A stretch of DNA of 64,000 bases, taken from positions 186,001 through 250,000 of the forward strand of contig CAMRHE010000650.1 in the NCBI GenBank assembly GCA_947044405.1, read 5' to 3'. The translations under genes and the position numbers were made by a program. Of the stretch, positions 1 to 10,615 are shown one piece after another (the first letter of the stretch is position 1; each line of letters starts with the position of its first letter). The stretch comes from Leptodactylus fallax (taxonomy: Eukaryota > Chordata > Amphibia > Anura > Leptodactylidae). The notes under the pieces were generated by a model. The model did no database searches. It worked only from the letters and a program-made list of their open reading frames with translations, and had not been told where the DNA came from.

Positions 1-870
1 TCTCTATAATAGGAGCCCCGCAGATAGCTGAGTACTGGAATTCGGCTATCTTTGGCACTCCCATTGAAGTGAATGAGAGCCACGCGGGTTCGTCCATCCA
101 CCAAGTGACACACCTATATATATGGCTGCAGCCAGGCTGGATTCCCACCTAGTGGGGGGAAAAAACTCAATTCTCAGGCTCAGTGGGGGTCTCAGCAGAC
201 AGACCCCCATCAATCAGGTATTTATCCTCTATCATTTTGGTGAATACAGTGCAGTAACATTTTGTGACTTACAGGTGACGTCTCTGACTAATCGGTCACA
301 TTTCCCTTCTCTTCCCTTTGGACCGCCATGACCACTTCTTCCAGCTGTGATTTGTCTCTGTAAAGGTTGCAACACAGACATCTTTGGCTCCTCACTTTTC
401 CAGGCATCCATCCCACATTGTCCTCACCTACACAAAGCCCCCATCCTGCTGCTACCCCCAATTATATAATATATGATACAACCCCCCATAATGAATAATA
501 CTCCCAAGTGTATCTTTATATTAATAATGTCCGTGTGTACCCTGTATAAATAGTGCCCCTTATTAATAATACCCCAGGTGTTAACTAATTAAAAGGTTTT
601 CCAGGTCATTAATAAACTAATCAGTGGGGTTCAAAAACCCAGGACCCCCACTGACCAGCTGTTTGAATGGTACCTGTGTAAGCGCCGTGACCGCTTCTCT
701 GTTTACATAGTGTCATTCATCTCATAGCGGCTATGTAATGTAACTGCAGCCTCGTCCTGTACATGTCTACAGTATGTGACAAGGCTACAATTACATCACA
801 CGGTCACTATAAACAGACAGCGTATAATATAAACAGGTGCCATAGCCCATGTTTATAGCACCCCATTTAC
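1..870. other. Non-coding DNA with dispersed repeat fragments
   Basis: No convincing gene is visible. Positions about 278-560 match 51577-51860 in the same orientation (shared phrases such as CAGACATCTTTGGCTCCTC and CCCCATCCTGCTGCTACC), so this is a dispersed repeat. Positions about 595-740 (GACCCCCACTGACCAGCTG, then TTTGAATGG) resemble a short interspersed repeat common in frog DNA; that identity is from memory. The short phrase near 60-75, ATTGAAGTGAATG, also occurs in the palindromic MITE at 43234-43553. Confidence 0.5.
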
Positions 871-1672
871 ACACACTATAATGTTCCACAGCAGCCCCTG
901 CACACTGTATTACACAGTGTTATGGCCCGCAGCGGCCCCTGCACACTGTATTATGCCTCTCAGCGGCCCCTGCACACGGTATTATGCTCCATAGTGGCCC
1001 CTGCTTATGGTATTATGCCCCGCATTGGCCACTGCACACGGTATTATGCTCCATAGTGGCCCCTGCACTGGTATTATGCTCTATAGTGGCCCTTGCACTG
1101 GTATTATGCTCCATAGTGGCCCCTGCACACGGTATTATGCTCCACAGTGGCCCCAGCACACGGTATTATGCTCCATAGTGGCCCCTGCACTGGTATTATG
1201 CTCTATAGTGGCCCTTGCACTGGTATTATGCTCCATAGTGGTCCCTGCACTGGTATTATCCTCCATAGTGGCCCTTGCACTGGTATTATGCTCCATAGTG
1301 GCCCCTGCACTTGTATTATGCTCCATAGTGACCCCTGCACCCGGTATTATGCTCTATTGTGGCCCCTGCACTTGTATTATGCTCCAGAGTGGCCCCTGCA
1401 CAGGGTATTATGCTCTGCAGTGGTCCCTGCACAGGGTATTATGCCCCATAGTGGCCCCTGCACTGGTATTATGCTCTATAGTGGCCCTTGCACTGGTATT
1501 ATGCTCCATAGTGGTCCCTGCACTGGTATTATCCTCCATAGTGGCCCTTGCACTGGTATTATGCTCTATTGTGGCCCCTGCACTTGTATTATGCTCCAGA
1601 GTGGCCCCTGCACAGGGTATTATGCTCTACAGTGGTCCCTGCACAGGGTATTATGCCCCATAGTGTCCGACC
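870..1672. repeat. ~31-bp minisatellite array (family A, reverse orientation)
   Basis: About 26 head-to-tail units of 30-31 bp, each like GGTATTATGCTCCATAGTGG followed by CCCCTGCAC(AC). Read on the minus strand, it is the same family as the arrays at 11806-12545, 13256-13678, 14536-15143, 33060-33310, 60090-60410 and 61815-62115. A higher-order duplication is visible: the variant unit with ATCCTCC recurs about 273 bp apart (near 1258 and 1531). Open frames across the array on both strands are a by-product of the repeat and are not genes. Confidence 0.93.
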
Positions 1673-1680
1673 CATGAACT

Positions 1681-2002
1681 ATTATTATACTCTGGGGTCT
1701 TTTCAGACCCCAGAGTATAATGATTGGAGACCCAGGGGAGAATACAAACATAAAAACCAGAGTTACTTACCTATCCTGGACACCGGTGAACTCCTTCCAG
1801 CTTAGGGCCCTGTTTAATTGCGCACACACGTCACGTGATCAGGCTGGCGACGCGACCTGATGACGTCACCAGAGGCCTCAAGCTTGCTCGGAGTTACATC
1901 GGATCGCAGGAGGTGAGTAACATTGGTTTTTATGTTCCCTCACCAACCCTAGGCCTCCGATTATTATACTCCGGGGTCTGAATAGACCCCGGAGTATAAT
2001 AA
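1681..2002. mobile_element. Hairpin-ended MITE-like module, copy 1
   Basis: The left end is a hairpin: arm 1681-1700 (ATTATTATACTCTGGGGTCT), loop TTTC, arm 1705-1724. The right end at 1960-2002 is another hairpin of the same sequence with loop GAAT. The two ends are also inverted repeats of each other for about 90 bp, including AACATAAAAACCA near the left and TTGGTTTTTATGTT near the right. Just inside lie TTACTTACCT (left) and AGGTGAGTAAC (right). The centre has CpG-rich palindromic motifs (CGTCACGTGA, TGATGACGTCA). The right hairpin is interrupted at 2002 by the gypsy element and resumes at 10616. Other copies: 12902-13255, 14183-14535, 32746-33047, 61480-61809. Confidence 0.85.
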
Positions 2003-3123
2003 TGTGGCATCCCAGAGCTGGCTATGGCTGGGCTGAGGGTGATCTCTGTGCATTGTATTATTTCCTGTTGCTTCATAGCCTGTGTGACATAGCAGGGGGT
2101 CCTGAGTCTCACACAACACAGCGCCACCTAGTGAGCCTCACACATGCATTACACCTCCCATAGGATTGAATAGTAACCAAATGTCCAATGGGAGGACATC
2201 GCCTGGGAAAAGGGGAGGAGTCAGCTGATCACTGGGTCCCCATGGTAACACCCCTGCAGGAAGGTCCTGCGTGTGAGGGGTTAGAAGTGTGGAGTGTTAG
2301 GAGGAGGAGGTGAGGAGAGAAGTGTGATGTCCTGTGAAGAAAGCAGTGAGTTTAGTGCAGGAATCTCAAGTCCTAGACAGGCCCAGGAAGGTTGGAGAGC
2401 TGACATACTCCAGCTATTCAGAAGATCCTGTCCCCTGTCTGCCTAGCCATCGCCCTGAAGGAAGTCAAGCATCATTATCTTGTCAGCATGAGACTGTGGA
2501 GAGAACATTCTGGAACACGTGCTCCATAGCAAGTATCACAGGATCCAGGGGCCAAGGCCGGACCTGTGGAATATCCTGCCACCCTGACTATTGCACCCCG
2601 AAACTCTGAGCTATCAGGACCACATAACGTGAGTGGGGAATATTATGTACTAGTATCATGGTGGGCATCCTCCTATGTGCCAAATAGGAGCCCAGACGCA
2701 CCTTAGGGCTGTAACACTGAAGTATAAGGGGCTAGGAACACCTTTCATCAAGTCTACCCTGCACCCCAGGACTTTGCTGTGTCACCAGGCGTACCCCGTT
2801 GTTTTGTATTGAAGAAACTGTTTAAGCATTTGTGCCTCCACACCCATGGAAGTAAAAGTTCAACTTTACAACCGTTTCTGTGTCTGACTCTGCACCGACA
2901 ACATCAGGGCGCCCCAAACACCACCAGTCGGCACAGTATAGGGGAAGCGCCCCGGGGGAACAATCACCACCAACATTTGTGCAGCCCCCTCATCACCGGT
3001 ACCAGTGGTGGTAACGTGGGACAGCACCAGCGCTGCGCCCTCGTGCCCAGAGACCGTGACAAGTCTGCGCTGTTTGCACCCCGCAATCCCAACTGCAGCG
3101 TTACCTTCCATCTGGTCACCGCA
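2003..3123 (+). repeat. 5' LTR of gypsy copy 1
   Basis: Begins TGTGGCATCCCAGAGCTGG and ends GGTCACCGCA (TG...CA), 1121 bp, nearly identical to 9494-10615. Frames open inside it (for example 2334-2609) recur unchanged in all four LTR copies because the LTRs are nearly identical; they show no domain and I treat them as non-coding. Confidence 0.95.
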
Positions 3124-3887
3124 AGAAAAACTGGCGTCACGAACAGGATACGGGTGTGTGCCATTTTGGGAAAGTCGCCACGAAAAGTGCGCCAAATTGT
3201 CTCCAGAGCATCGGTCTTTATTGTGGACTTTGCTAAGATCAAGTTTATTCCCTGAGAGTGCTTGCCACAAAGAGGGGGAGCCCTAAACCCCTGAAGTAAG
3301 CCCTAAAGACTGTCCTCTCAGTGTGTTACAGCCCTGGAAGAGTTAAAACGCCCAGGACTTGTTTGCTGCACCACATCGCTGTGTAAGAACGCCCACAAAG
3401 GGTTAACTGTACCTTGCAAAAGTGCGGGAGATTTTTAGCACTGCCCATGAGGCCAGGAGACCCATCTGCCGCCATCTTAGGAGAGCCCAGAATGCTGAGC
3501 GCAATGCTCCAGCGCACCCATACAAGAAAGTGAAAGGCGAACGTGCTGGCGCCATTTCTGACTCTCCGGTGCGGCATCACCGTCCCTGCTGTGCACCGCT
3601 GATCTCTGGTCCACGCTGCAGTTGCTGTCAGTGAGTACTGTGCCTCCCTGTCCTTGTCTTCAGTCCTCCCACGGCCCCAGCGAGTGTTTTCCGTGTACAG
3701 TGTCCGTGGGGAGTGCCACCATTAAAGACGGGGAGCACACCGTCAGCCTGCATCACAGTGACTCTGTTAATAGCTACAGCATTCTTAAAGGGACAGCATT
3801 CCAAGTTGTAGTCTCCATTCCCTGCCAGCAAGCAGTTGAGTTTCTTAAAGAGACGGCGACCTAATTTCAGTCATACCTGCAAACAAC
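3124..3887 (+). other. Gypsy 5' untranslated leader
   Basis: Non-coding stretch between the LTR and gag containing the primer-binding site. The same leader is present in the inverted copy (57831-58523) up to the point where that copy lost gag. No conserved domain is visible in the short frames here. Confidence 0.7.
3132..3149 (+). other. Probable tRNA primer-binding site
   Basis: TGGCGTCACGAACAGGAT begins 8 nt after the 5' LTR. It opens with the TGG expected to pair with a tRNA CCA end. I could not match it with confidence to a specific tRNA. The same motif follows the 5' LTR of the inverted copy (near 58498-58516, minus strand). Confidence 0.65.
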
Positions 3888-4976
3888 ATGACTGAGCAAA
3901 GTGACATTGTGCCATCTGTTTCTAGTGATCCAGCAGTGCCCATGGCGAGCAGCCTACCATTCTCCATGCCATTTTACCCTGGCGCACCATGGCTGCCGCG
4001 CTACAAAGGGGAGGCGCATACCCTCAGGGACTTTCGTGAGAAGATGCTGTCTCTCTTCCAGTTCTATCCTCTGAATACAGAACAGCAGATACAGATCCTG
4101 CTGGGCCAGCTTGAGGGTGCTGCAGCTAGGGAGGTCAAATCCTGGCCTGCCTCTGACAAAAGAACCCCTGGGCAAATTCTGGACAAACTCCAGGTGAACT
4201 TTGACGTGCGATCTGTCTCCGAGGTAAAGATGCGCTTCTTTTCCAGACGACAACTACCTGGTGAGACCCTGCGGGACTATGCTTTATCCCTCCAAGAGGC
4301 ATTCAGAGCTGTGGTGCAAGTGGATCCACGTGAAAATGTGGACTCTGATAAAATCTTGCTTGACCGCTTCATAGAAGGGGCGGGTACCACATTGCTCCAG
4401 AGTCAGTTGCGAATGCTTGCTGCACAACATCCCAGCATCACGTTTGCTGACTTCAAGGCCCTTGCCATCCAGGTCTTGGGACAGGAGCAGCCCCAGCCGA
4501 GCCCAGTCATCTGTGCTCCCTCACCTGGACCCTCAACAAGCATTGCTCCAGTTGTCCTGCCACTACCTCTGGGTACCTCACCTGCTGCCCAAACTGCGCA
4601 GACTACACCAGCAGACTCCAGAGATGACCTTCTGGCCCGAGTGGATCATCTGACCCGTGCCATGGAACAGATCACCGTCCGTCTAGATCGTCTGACCCAG
4701 CCGTCTTCATCGTCCAGTGATCCTTTGCGAAGTCTCAACATCTCACCTGAGTCTCCACCCAGACGTCCGTCTTCAGTGAAACCTCCGCAGAGTGAGAGGC
4801 CATACTGTACCTATTGCCATAGATATGGACACACCAGGCCTCAGTGTTTTCAGTTAAACGGGCCACCCCCGAGGCAGCGGGCCGCCCCTCGGGAGGAAAG
4901 AAGAAGGGCCCAGGTGAATCTTCAGTGCCATTGTCACGCTTCGTCTCAGCCTGCCCACACATCACAATCCGGGTGA
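3888..4976 (+). CDS. gag: Gag polyprotein of Ty3/gypsy retrotransposon
   Basis: 362-residue protein that would form the intracellular virus-like particle and package element RNA. The N-terminal half (about residues 40-200) has the look of the retrotransposon gag domain, with motifs such as FREKMLSLFQ and ETLRDYALSLQEAFRA. The middle is rich in Pro, Ser and Thr. A C-terminal zinc knuckle of the CCHC type is clear: C307-X2-C310-X4-H315-X4-C320. The start at 3888 is the first ATG after the leader and lies in a CAAACAACATG context. The last 133 nt overlap pol, which is in the -1 frame, and a frameshift signal lies in the overlap at 4853-4893. The frame is intact, so it could be functional. This whole region is deleted from the inverted copy. 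Confidence 0.93.
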   Translation: MTEQSDIVPSVSSDPAVPMASSLPFSMPFYPGAPWLPRYKGEAHTLRDFREKMLSLFQFYPLNTEQQIQILLGQLEGAAAREVKSWPASDKRTPGQILDKLQVNFDVRSVSEVKMRFFSRRQLPGETLRDYALSLQEAFRAVVQVDPRENVDSDKILLDRFIEGAGTTLLQSQLRMLAAQHPSITFADFKALAIQVLGQEQPQPSPVICAPSPGPSTSIAPVVLPLPLGTSPAAQTAQTTPADSRDDLLARVDHLTRAMEQITVRLDRLTQPSSSSSDPLRSLNISPESPPRRPSSVKPPQSERPYCTYCHRYGHTRPQCFQLNGPPPRQRAAPREERRRAQVNLQCHCHASSQPAHTSQSG

Positions 4977-7900
4977 ACGGCGTCCCTCTGACAGCGTTGG
5001 TGGACACTGGATCTCAGGTAACAACCCTGCGCAAGCAGGTGTTCCTTGAACATTGGGATTTAGGTGTGTTGAATAGAACACCTGACACATGGATAAATCT
5101 GTGTGCCAGCAATGGACAGCCCATACCACAGCAGGGTTATTGGGAACCCACTATCCAGATTGGGGACTTGAAACTGCCTAGACAGGGTGTAATTGTCACT
5201 GATGTAGAGGATGATAGGTTTGCAGTTGTAATATTAGGCATGAATGTTTTACGCCATTGCTTTGCAGAAGTGTTGGATGCCTTGCATGCCTCTCTCCTTA
5301 CAGCTTCTCCCAGTGACCAGCAGACCATTCAGCGGGCCATTCGTGTACTCAATGCCCAGCACAAGTTCGCCAACAAACAAGGTGAAATTGGTCGAGTCCG
5401 GATCCACGATACCCGTCCAGTAACCCTACAGCCTGGAACAGAAACTATGGTGTGGTGCCGTGCCCGTCCGGGCATAGAAAATCAGGACTACGAGGCCTTG
5501 CTACAACCCATACAGGTAGATGGCCAACCACTTGTCATGGCTGCCCGCAGCCTTGTTACAGTTTCCAATGGACGTGTTCCTGTCCGCTTAGTCAACTTGG
5601 GCGATGCTCCCGTGAACCTCCACAAGTTCCACTCTGTGGCCCTGCTACACCGGTTAGCACCAGAAGACATTCTCTCTGGTGATTCTACCGCCACACAGCA
5701 TTCCACCCAAGCTGCTGAGAACATTCAGAATGGAGCCACGAAGTCCTGGTGGGATGAATTGAACGTGGGAGACGCCAATACCCCTATAGAGCACATCAAT
5801 GGGGTTCGCAATGTGGCCAAGCGTTACCAACAGGCATTCAGCAAACACCCATTGGACTTTGGTAAGACCACGACCATACAACATCGCATTCTGACTGGCA
5901 ACCACCATCCAATCAAGGAGCGTCACCGTCCAATACCACCAGCGATGTACCAACCGGTGAAAAAGTTGATCCAAGAGATGCGAGATGCTGATGTCATCCG
6001 GGAGAGTAACAGCCCCTGGGCAGCCCCGCTAGTCCTTGTCAAGAAGAAAGACGGAACCCTACGATTTTGTGTGGACTATCGTAAACTCAACAACGTCACG
6101 CACAAAGACGCATACCCATTGCCGCGGATTGAGGAATCTCTAACGGCTTTGGGATCAGCTACCTGTTTCTCGACCCTGGACTTAACCAGTGAATACTGGC
6201 AAGTCCCTATGGCGCCTGAAGATCGTGAAAAGACTGCGTTTACGACCCCGATGGGACTCTTTGAATTTAATAGTATGCCATTTGGGCTATGTAATGCCCC
6301 AGCCACATTCCAACGGCTTATGGAGAGGTGCCTCGGCCATGAGAATTTCCAGAGTGTGCTACTGTACCTTGACGATGTTATTGTATTCTCCCGGACATAC
6401 CAAGAACACCTCCGTCACCTGTCCGAGGTATTCAAGGTACTTATACAGCACGGCCTAAAGGTGAAGCCCTCCAAGTGCTACCTGTTGAAACCCCAAGTTC
6501 ACTACCTTGGGCATGTCGTGAGCGCACAAGGCGTCCAACCTGATCCTGAAAAGATCACTGCAGTCCAGAACTGGCGAAGACCAACTACCGTCAAAGAAGT
6601 CCGAAGCTTCCTTGGATTCGCAGGTTACTACCGGCGTTTCATACCACACTTCGCCCAAGTAGTCGAGCCTCTGAACGAGTTGTTGCGCGGTTGTCCCAGA
6701 GAAAACTACAACCGAAAGCTTCCGGTAGACTGGACAGCGCGTCAAGAGGAAGCCTTTCAAGCGCTTAAAGCACTTCTGACGCAACCACCAATTCTAGCCT
6801 ATCCCGACTACAGTCAGCCATTCCGCTTGTACACAGATGCAAGTCACCAAGGTTTGGGTGCAGTGTTGTCCCAGGTTCAGGACAACAAAGAGCGAGTCAT
6901 CGCCTACGCCAGCAGGAGTCTGAGAGGCGCGGAGAAGAACGACCAGAACTATAGTTCTTTCAAACTCGAACTTCTGGCGCTTGTCTGGGCCGTGACAGAG
7001 AAGTTTAAAGACTACCTGGCTGCCACACCCTTTACCGTGTACACAGATAACAATCCGTTGGCGCATCTGGACACTGCTCGACTGGGAGCCCTTGAACAAC
7101 GGTGGGCCTCAAGACTCGCGAATTACAAGTTCTCTGTCAAGTATCGCAGTGGCAAGTCCAACGTTAACGCTGATGCACTCTCAAGGTTGCCTGTGGGAGA
7201 AGAACCACCCCGAGAAGACATCTGGGAAGAGGTGGAGATGCCACCATTCTACAACAAGTTTGCCCAACAGGTTGCTATTGGTGTCCCTGTAGAAGGAGAA
7301 TCTCTGGCGAAAACAGCTGCCGAATCCCTCCAGGAGCCATCTCTGTGGAAAACGTTCCAAGAAGAGAGCAGAGTTTTAGGAGAATTGTCAGATTTCCTGC
7401 TTACAGGAAGAATACCAACCCGTGTAAAGAGAGGTCTTCATGACGTGGAATTAAAACGCCTTTGGCGACAGAGGAAGCGCCTGTTTGTCCAACGAGGCCT
7501 TCTACTTAGAAACACTCTTGATCCTGTCACAGGTGAAAGGCTTCATCAGATCCTCGTACCAAGAAGAGACGCACAGATGATACTTGAGGCGTATCATGAC
7601 AGATCCGGTCACTTCGGGGTACAAAAGACCGAAGCTACCATCCGTTGTCGCTTCTATTGGGTTGGGATGAGGAGTGACATTGAGAGTTGGTGCCGAGAGT
7701 GTCCCGCCTGTAGTATCACCAAGGAAGGTCGAAGAGATCAGAAGGCCCCTCTACATCCAATTAAGACTCAAAAGCCGTGTGAAATTGTTGCTCTGGACCA
7801 TGTGAAGTTGGGTCCCACACGTTCCGGCTACAGCTACGCTCTGACAATGGTGGATCATTACTCCAAGTTCCTTGTCATCGTGCCTGTCAGAGATCTTACA

Positions 7901-8911
7901 GCAAGAACTACGGCTGAGACCTTCTACGCAGAGTTTGTCCGCCATTACGGTTGTCCTGAGCATATCCTCACCGACCGTGGATCGGCGTTTGAATCCCAAT
8001 TGTTCCGTGAGCTGTGTCAGTTCCAAGACTGCAAGAAGTTGCGAACCACAGCGTATCACCCTCAAGGGAATGGGATGTGCGAGAAGGCAAATCAAGTGAT
8101 CATCGGCATGCTAAGAACAGCCGCAGTTACACCTGGTGTTGAGTGGCCTGAGTGTATCAAGGACTTGGCCTATATTTACAACAACACACCCCAAACATCT
8201 ACAGGATACGCACCATTTTATCTAATGTTTGGAAGACAAGGTCAACTTCCTTCAGACTTAACCCTTGGTGTGAAGGTCCCTGACATCATCAATCCACTAC
8301 CCATTACAGACTGGGTTGTTGAACACCGCCGACGTATGGAGGAAGCTAAAGAGATAGTTGAAACGCGCATGGATGAGGTTCGTAGGAGACAACAGGAGGA
8401 TTACAACCATCGCGCCCATGCAGCGCCCCTGAAAGTTGGCGACCGTGTATGGTTAAGAAATAACCATCGGAATGGGAAATTGGATCCATTCTGGGAGAAA
8501 GAACCATACAGTGTCATCTCCATACCATATCCTGAATCCGACGTGTATGAGATCTCTAAACCTGGGAGACAGCCCCAAGTAGTACACCGAAACCGTCTGA
8601 AGCTGTGCCTTAAAGAAGGACTACCCACAGAGGTGCCCCCAGCTGAGACAACGAGTACAGAGATCTTGTCACCGTATGAAGCAAAAGAGAGACACCCAAC
8701 GTTAACTGAGCTTATGTGGGCGCCTAAACTACTACCATTTAGCTGTTATCCACCTATTGCTCTAGTGCAAGAGAACCCTTCGACAGATGATTTAATTGAT
8801 TTCAGTGACTCTGTTCCTAATTCAAATCTCGTTCCACTTAGGCGTTCTGAGCGTACCACAAAAGGCATACCTCCAACACGCTATAGTGATGCCATGGCTG
8901 TCCTTGGGTAA
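4844..8911 (+). CDS. pol: Pol polyprotein (PR-RT-RNaseH-IN) of Ty3/gypsy retrotransposon
   Basis: 1355-codon open frame whose translation probably starts by frameshifting near 4859 and not at its first ATG. Domains in order: aspartic protease with DTG at residues 54-56; reverse transcriptase with the first catalytic Asp at 446 and YLDD at 508-511; RNase H with YTDAS (Asp 665); integrase with an HHCC zinc finger from His 918, then catalytic Asp 985, Asp 1044 and Glu 1080 (DD35E spacing); and a C-terminal GPY/F-like region ending in a basic tail. The domain order is the usual Ty3/gypsy order. One oddity: residue 450, normally Gly in the LDLTSGYW motif and Gly in the inverted copy, is Glu here (GGA to GAA at 6192), which could weaken the polymerase. 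No stop or frameshift is present. Confidence 0.95.
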   Translation: MFSVKRATPEAAGRPSGGKKKGPGESSVPLSRFVSACPHITIRVNGVPLTALVDTGSQVTTLRKQVFLEHWDLGVLNRTPDTWINLCASNGQPIPQQGYWEPTIQIGDLKLPRQGVIVTDVEDDRFAVVILGMNVLRHCFAEVLDALHASLLTASPSDQQTIQRAIRVLNAQHKFANKQGEIGRVRIHDTRPVTLQPGTETMVWCRARPGIENQDYEALLQPIQVDGQPLVMAARSLVTVSNGRVPVRLVNLGDAPVNLHKFHSVALLHRLAPEDILSGDSTATQHSTQAAENIQNGATKSWWDELNVGDANTPIEHINGVRNVAKRYQQAFSKHPLDFGKTTTIQHRILTGNHHPIKERHRPIPPAMYQPVKKLIQEMRDADVIRESNSPWAAPLVLVKKKDGTLRFCVDYRKLNNVTHKDAYPLPRIEESLTALGSATCFSTLDLTSEYWQVPMAPEDREKTAFTTPMGLFEFNSMPFGLCNAPATFQRLMERCLGHENFQSVLLYLDDVIVFSRTYQEHLRHLSEVFKVLIQHGLKVKPSKCYLLKPQVHYLGHVVSAQGVQPDPEKITAVQNWRRPTTVKEVRSFLGFAGYYRRFIPHFAQVVEPLNELLRGCPRENYNRKLPVDWTARQEEAFQALKALLTQPPILAYPDYSQPFRLYTDASHQGLGAVLSQVQDNKERVIAYASRSLRGAEKNDQNYSSFKLELLALVWAVTEKFKDYLAATPFTVYTDNNPLAHLDTARLGALEQRWASRLANYKFSVKYRSGKSNVNADALSRLPVGEEPPREDIWEEVEMPPFYNKFAQQVAIGVPVEGESLAKTAAESLQEPSLWKTFQEESRVLGELSDFLLTGRIPTRVKRGLHDVELKRLWRQRKRLFVQRGLLLRNTLDPVTGERLHQILVPRRDAQMILEAYHDRSGHFGVQKTEATIRCRFYWVGMRSDIESWCRECPACSITKEGRRDQKAPLHPIKTQKPCEIVALDHVKLGPTRSGYSYALTMVDHYSKFLVIVPVRDLTARTTAETFYAEFVRHYGCPEHILTDRGSAFESQLFRELCQFQDCKKLRTTAYHPQGNGMCEKANQVIIGMLRTAAVTPGVEWPECIKDLAYIYNNTPQTSTGYAPFYLMFGRQGQLPSDLTLGVKVPDIINPLPITDWVVEHRRRMEEAKEIVETRMDEVRRRQQEDYNHRAHAAPLKVGDRVWLRNNHRNGKLDPFWEKEPYSVISIPYPESDVYEISKPGRQPQVVHRNRLKLCLKEGLPTEVPPAETTSTEILSPYEAKERHPTLTELMWAPKLLPFSCYPPIALVQENPSTDDLIDFSDSVPNSNLVPLRRSERTTKGIPPTRYSDAMAVLG
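4853..4893 (+). promoter_or_regulatory. -1 ribosomal frameshift signal between gag and pol
   Basis: A slippery heptamer GTTAAAC lies at 4853-4859 in the correct gag phase (G TTA AAC). After an 8-nt spacer comes a 7-bp stem, CCCGAGG (4868-4874) with CCTCGGG (4887-4893), closing a 12-nt loop. Pol is in the -1 frame relative to gag and is open through this site, as the arrangement requires. GUUAAAC is a known natural -1 slippery site in some RNA viruses. I infer that pol is made as a Gag-Pol fusion by -1 frameshifting; this has not been tested. Confidence 0.82.
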
Positions 8912-9493
8912 AAGAGGTTAACTGTCTCTGCTTCTGTATATATGTTATTCCTGCTCTGATTACATTAATGTTTTTCCTGTGTGTATATACAGTATATATA
9001 TAATATCTTGCCATGTAATATAGTATTTACATTTATATGCAACAATCCAAGCCATAGTGCCTGGCTCACCGAGCCAAGGAAGTTCTGTTACCCCATTGCG
9101 GTATGGACATTCGTGCTAGAGTGCCTACTCTTCCTTACAGAAAGGACTGTTTATTGTTTCTCAGAGAGACTCTCATGATAATGGACACTCACAAAATTTG
9201 TGCCAGAGAGCCTCTGGACCCATTTGCACTACTGTTGTTTCTATATGGACTGTCTGATGGTACCGCCAAAAGGTTCCATAAGTCTGAGTTTAATTATCTC
9301 TCTGTTACCCTTCAGACTTCTCATGGACATTCCAGGACTATGCCGGGAGGTATTACCTCAAGTTTCTAGGTATTATATTTTTCTAAACTGTTAGTGACAT
9401 TTGCACTTTATTCGTATTTATTAACGTTATGTTACATTTCTCACCTTCACCCCAGCCCGTCGCCGAGGTCGGCTCAGTGAAAGAGGGGGAGTA
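8912..9493 (+). other. Gypsy 3' non-coding region and polypurine tract
   Basis: Non-coding stretch between pol and the 3' LTR, with a TA-rich run near 8937-9005. It ends in the polypurine tract GAAAGAGGGGGAG just before the 3' LTR, which primes plus-strand DNA synthesis. The same tract precedes the 3' LTR of the inverted copy (near 53536-53550, minus strand). Confidence 0.75.
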
Positions 9494-10615
9494 TGTGGCA
9501 TCCCAGAGCTGGCTATGGCTGGGCTGAGGGTGATCTCTGTGCATTGTATTATTTCCTGTTGCTTCATAGCCTGTGTGACATAGCAGGGGGTCCTGAGTCT
9601 CACACAACACAGCGCCACCTAGTGAGCCTCACACATGCATTACACCTCCCATAGGATTGAATAGTAACCAAATGTCCAATGGGAGGACATCGCCTGGGAA
9701 AAGGGGAGGAGTCAGCTGATCACTGGGTCCCCATGGTAACACCCCTGCAGGAAGGTCCTGCGTGTGAGGGGTTAGAAGTGTGGAGTGTTAGGAGGAGGAG
9801 GTGAGGAGAGAAGTGTGATGTCCTGTGAAGAAAGCAGTGAGTTTAGTGCAGGAATCTCAAGTCCTAGACAGGCCCAGGAAGGTTGGAGAGCTGACATACT
9901 CCAGCTATTCAGAAGATCCTGTCCCCTGTCTGCCTAGCCATCGCCCTGAAGGAAGTCAAGCATCATTATCTTGTCAGCATGAGACTGTGGAGAGAACATT
10001 CTGGAACACGTGCTCCATAGCAAGTATCACAGGATCCAGGGGCCAAGGCCGGACCTGTGGAATATCCTGCCACCCTGACTATTGCACCCCGAAACTCTGA
10101 GCTATCAGGACCACATAACGTGAGTGGGGAATATTATGTACTAGTATCATGGTGGGCATCCTCCTATGTGCCAAATAGGAGCCCAGACGCACCTTAGGGC
10201 TGTAACACTGAAGTATAAGGGGCTAGGAACACCTTTCATCAAGTCTACCCTGCACCCCAGGACTTTGCTGTGTCACCAGGCGTACCCCGTTGTTTTGTAT
10301 TGAAGAAACTGTTTAAGCATTTGTGCCTCCACACCCATGGAAGTAAAAGTTCAACTTTACAACCGTTTCTGTGTCTGACTCTGCACCGACAACATCAGGG
10401 CGCCCCAAACACCACCAGTCGGCACAGTATAGGGGAAGCGCCCCGGGGGAACAATCACCACCAACATTTGTGCAGCCCCCTCATCACCGGTACCAGTGGT
10501 GGTAACGTGGGACAGCACCAGCGCTGCGCCCTCGTGCCCAGAGACCGTGACAAGTCTGCGCTGTTTGCACCCCCGCAATCCCAACTGCAGTGTTACCTTC
10601 CATCTGGTCACCGCA
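9494..10615 (+). repeat. 3' LTR of gypsy copy 1
   Basis: 1122 bp, nearly identical to the 5' LTR, with one extra C in a C run near 10570 shifting the small open frame there. It is followed by the target duplication ATAA. Confidence 0.95.

Larger units (their letters stand above)
2003..10615 (+). mobile_element. Ty3/gypsy LTR retrotransposon, nearly intact, copy 1
   Basis: Complete element of 8.6 kb: 5' LTR, probable primer-binding site, gag, pol, polypurine tract and 3' LTR. It is flanked by the 4-bp direct repeat ATAA (1999-2002 and 10616-10619). The LTRs differ at only a few positions that I could spot (for example one extra C near 10570 and GCAGCG versus GCAGTG near 3105/10597), so insertion is recent. 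It sits exactly inside the right hairpin of the module at 1681: the flanks rejoin as the uninterrupted sequence seen (reverse complemented) at 61440-61500. A second copy of the family lies inverted at 52413-59644. Confidence 0.96.

Noticed and set aside
984..1805. Open frames of up to 218 codons over the first minisatellite
   Set aside because: They are translations of a 30-31-bp tandem repeat and occur in several frames and on both strands. There is no start context or domain.
3132..3149. Naming the tRNA that primes the gypsy element
   Set aside because: The 18-nt site does not match any tRNA 3' end I can recall with confidence, so no assignment is made.
2334..3270. Repeated open frames (91 and 134-158 codons) in the gypsy LTRs
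   Set aside because: They recur in all four LTRs because the LTRs are near-identical. They overlap on both strands and show no domain.
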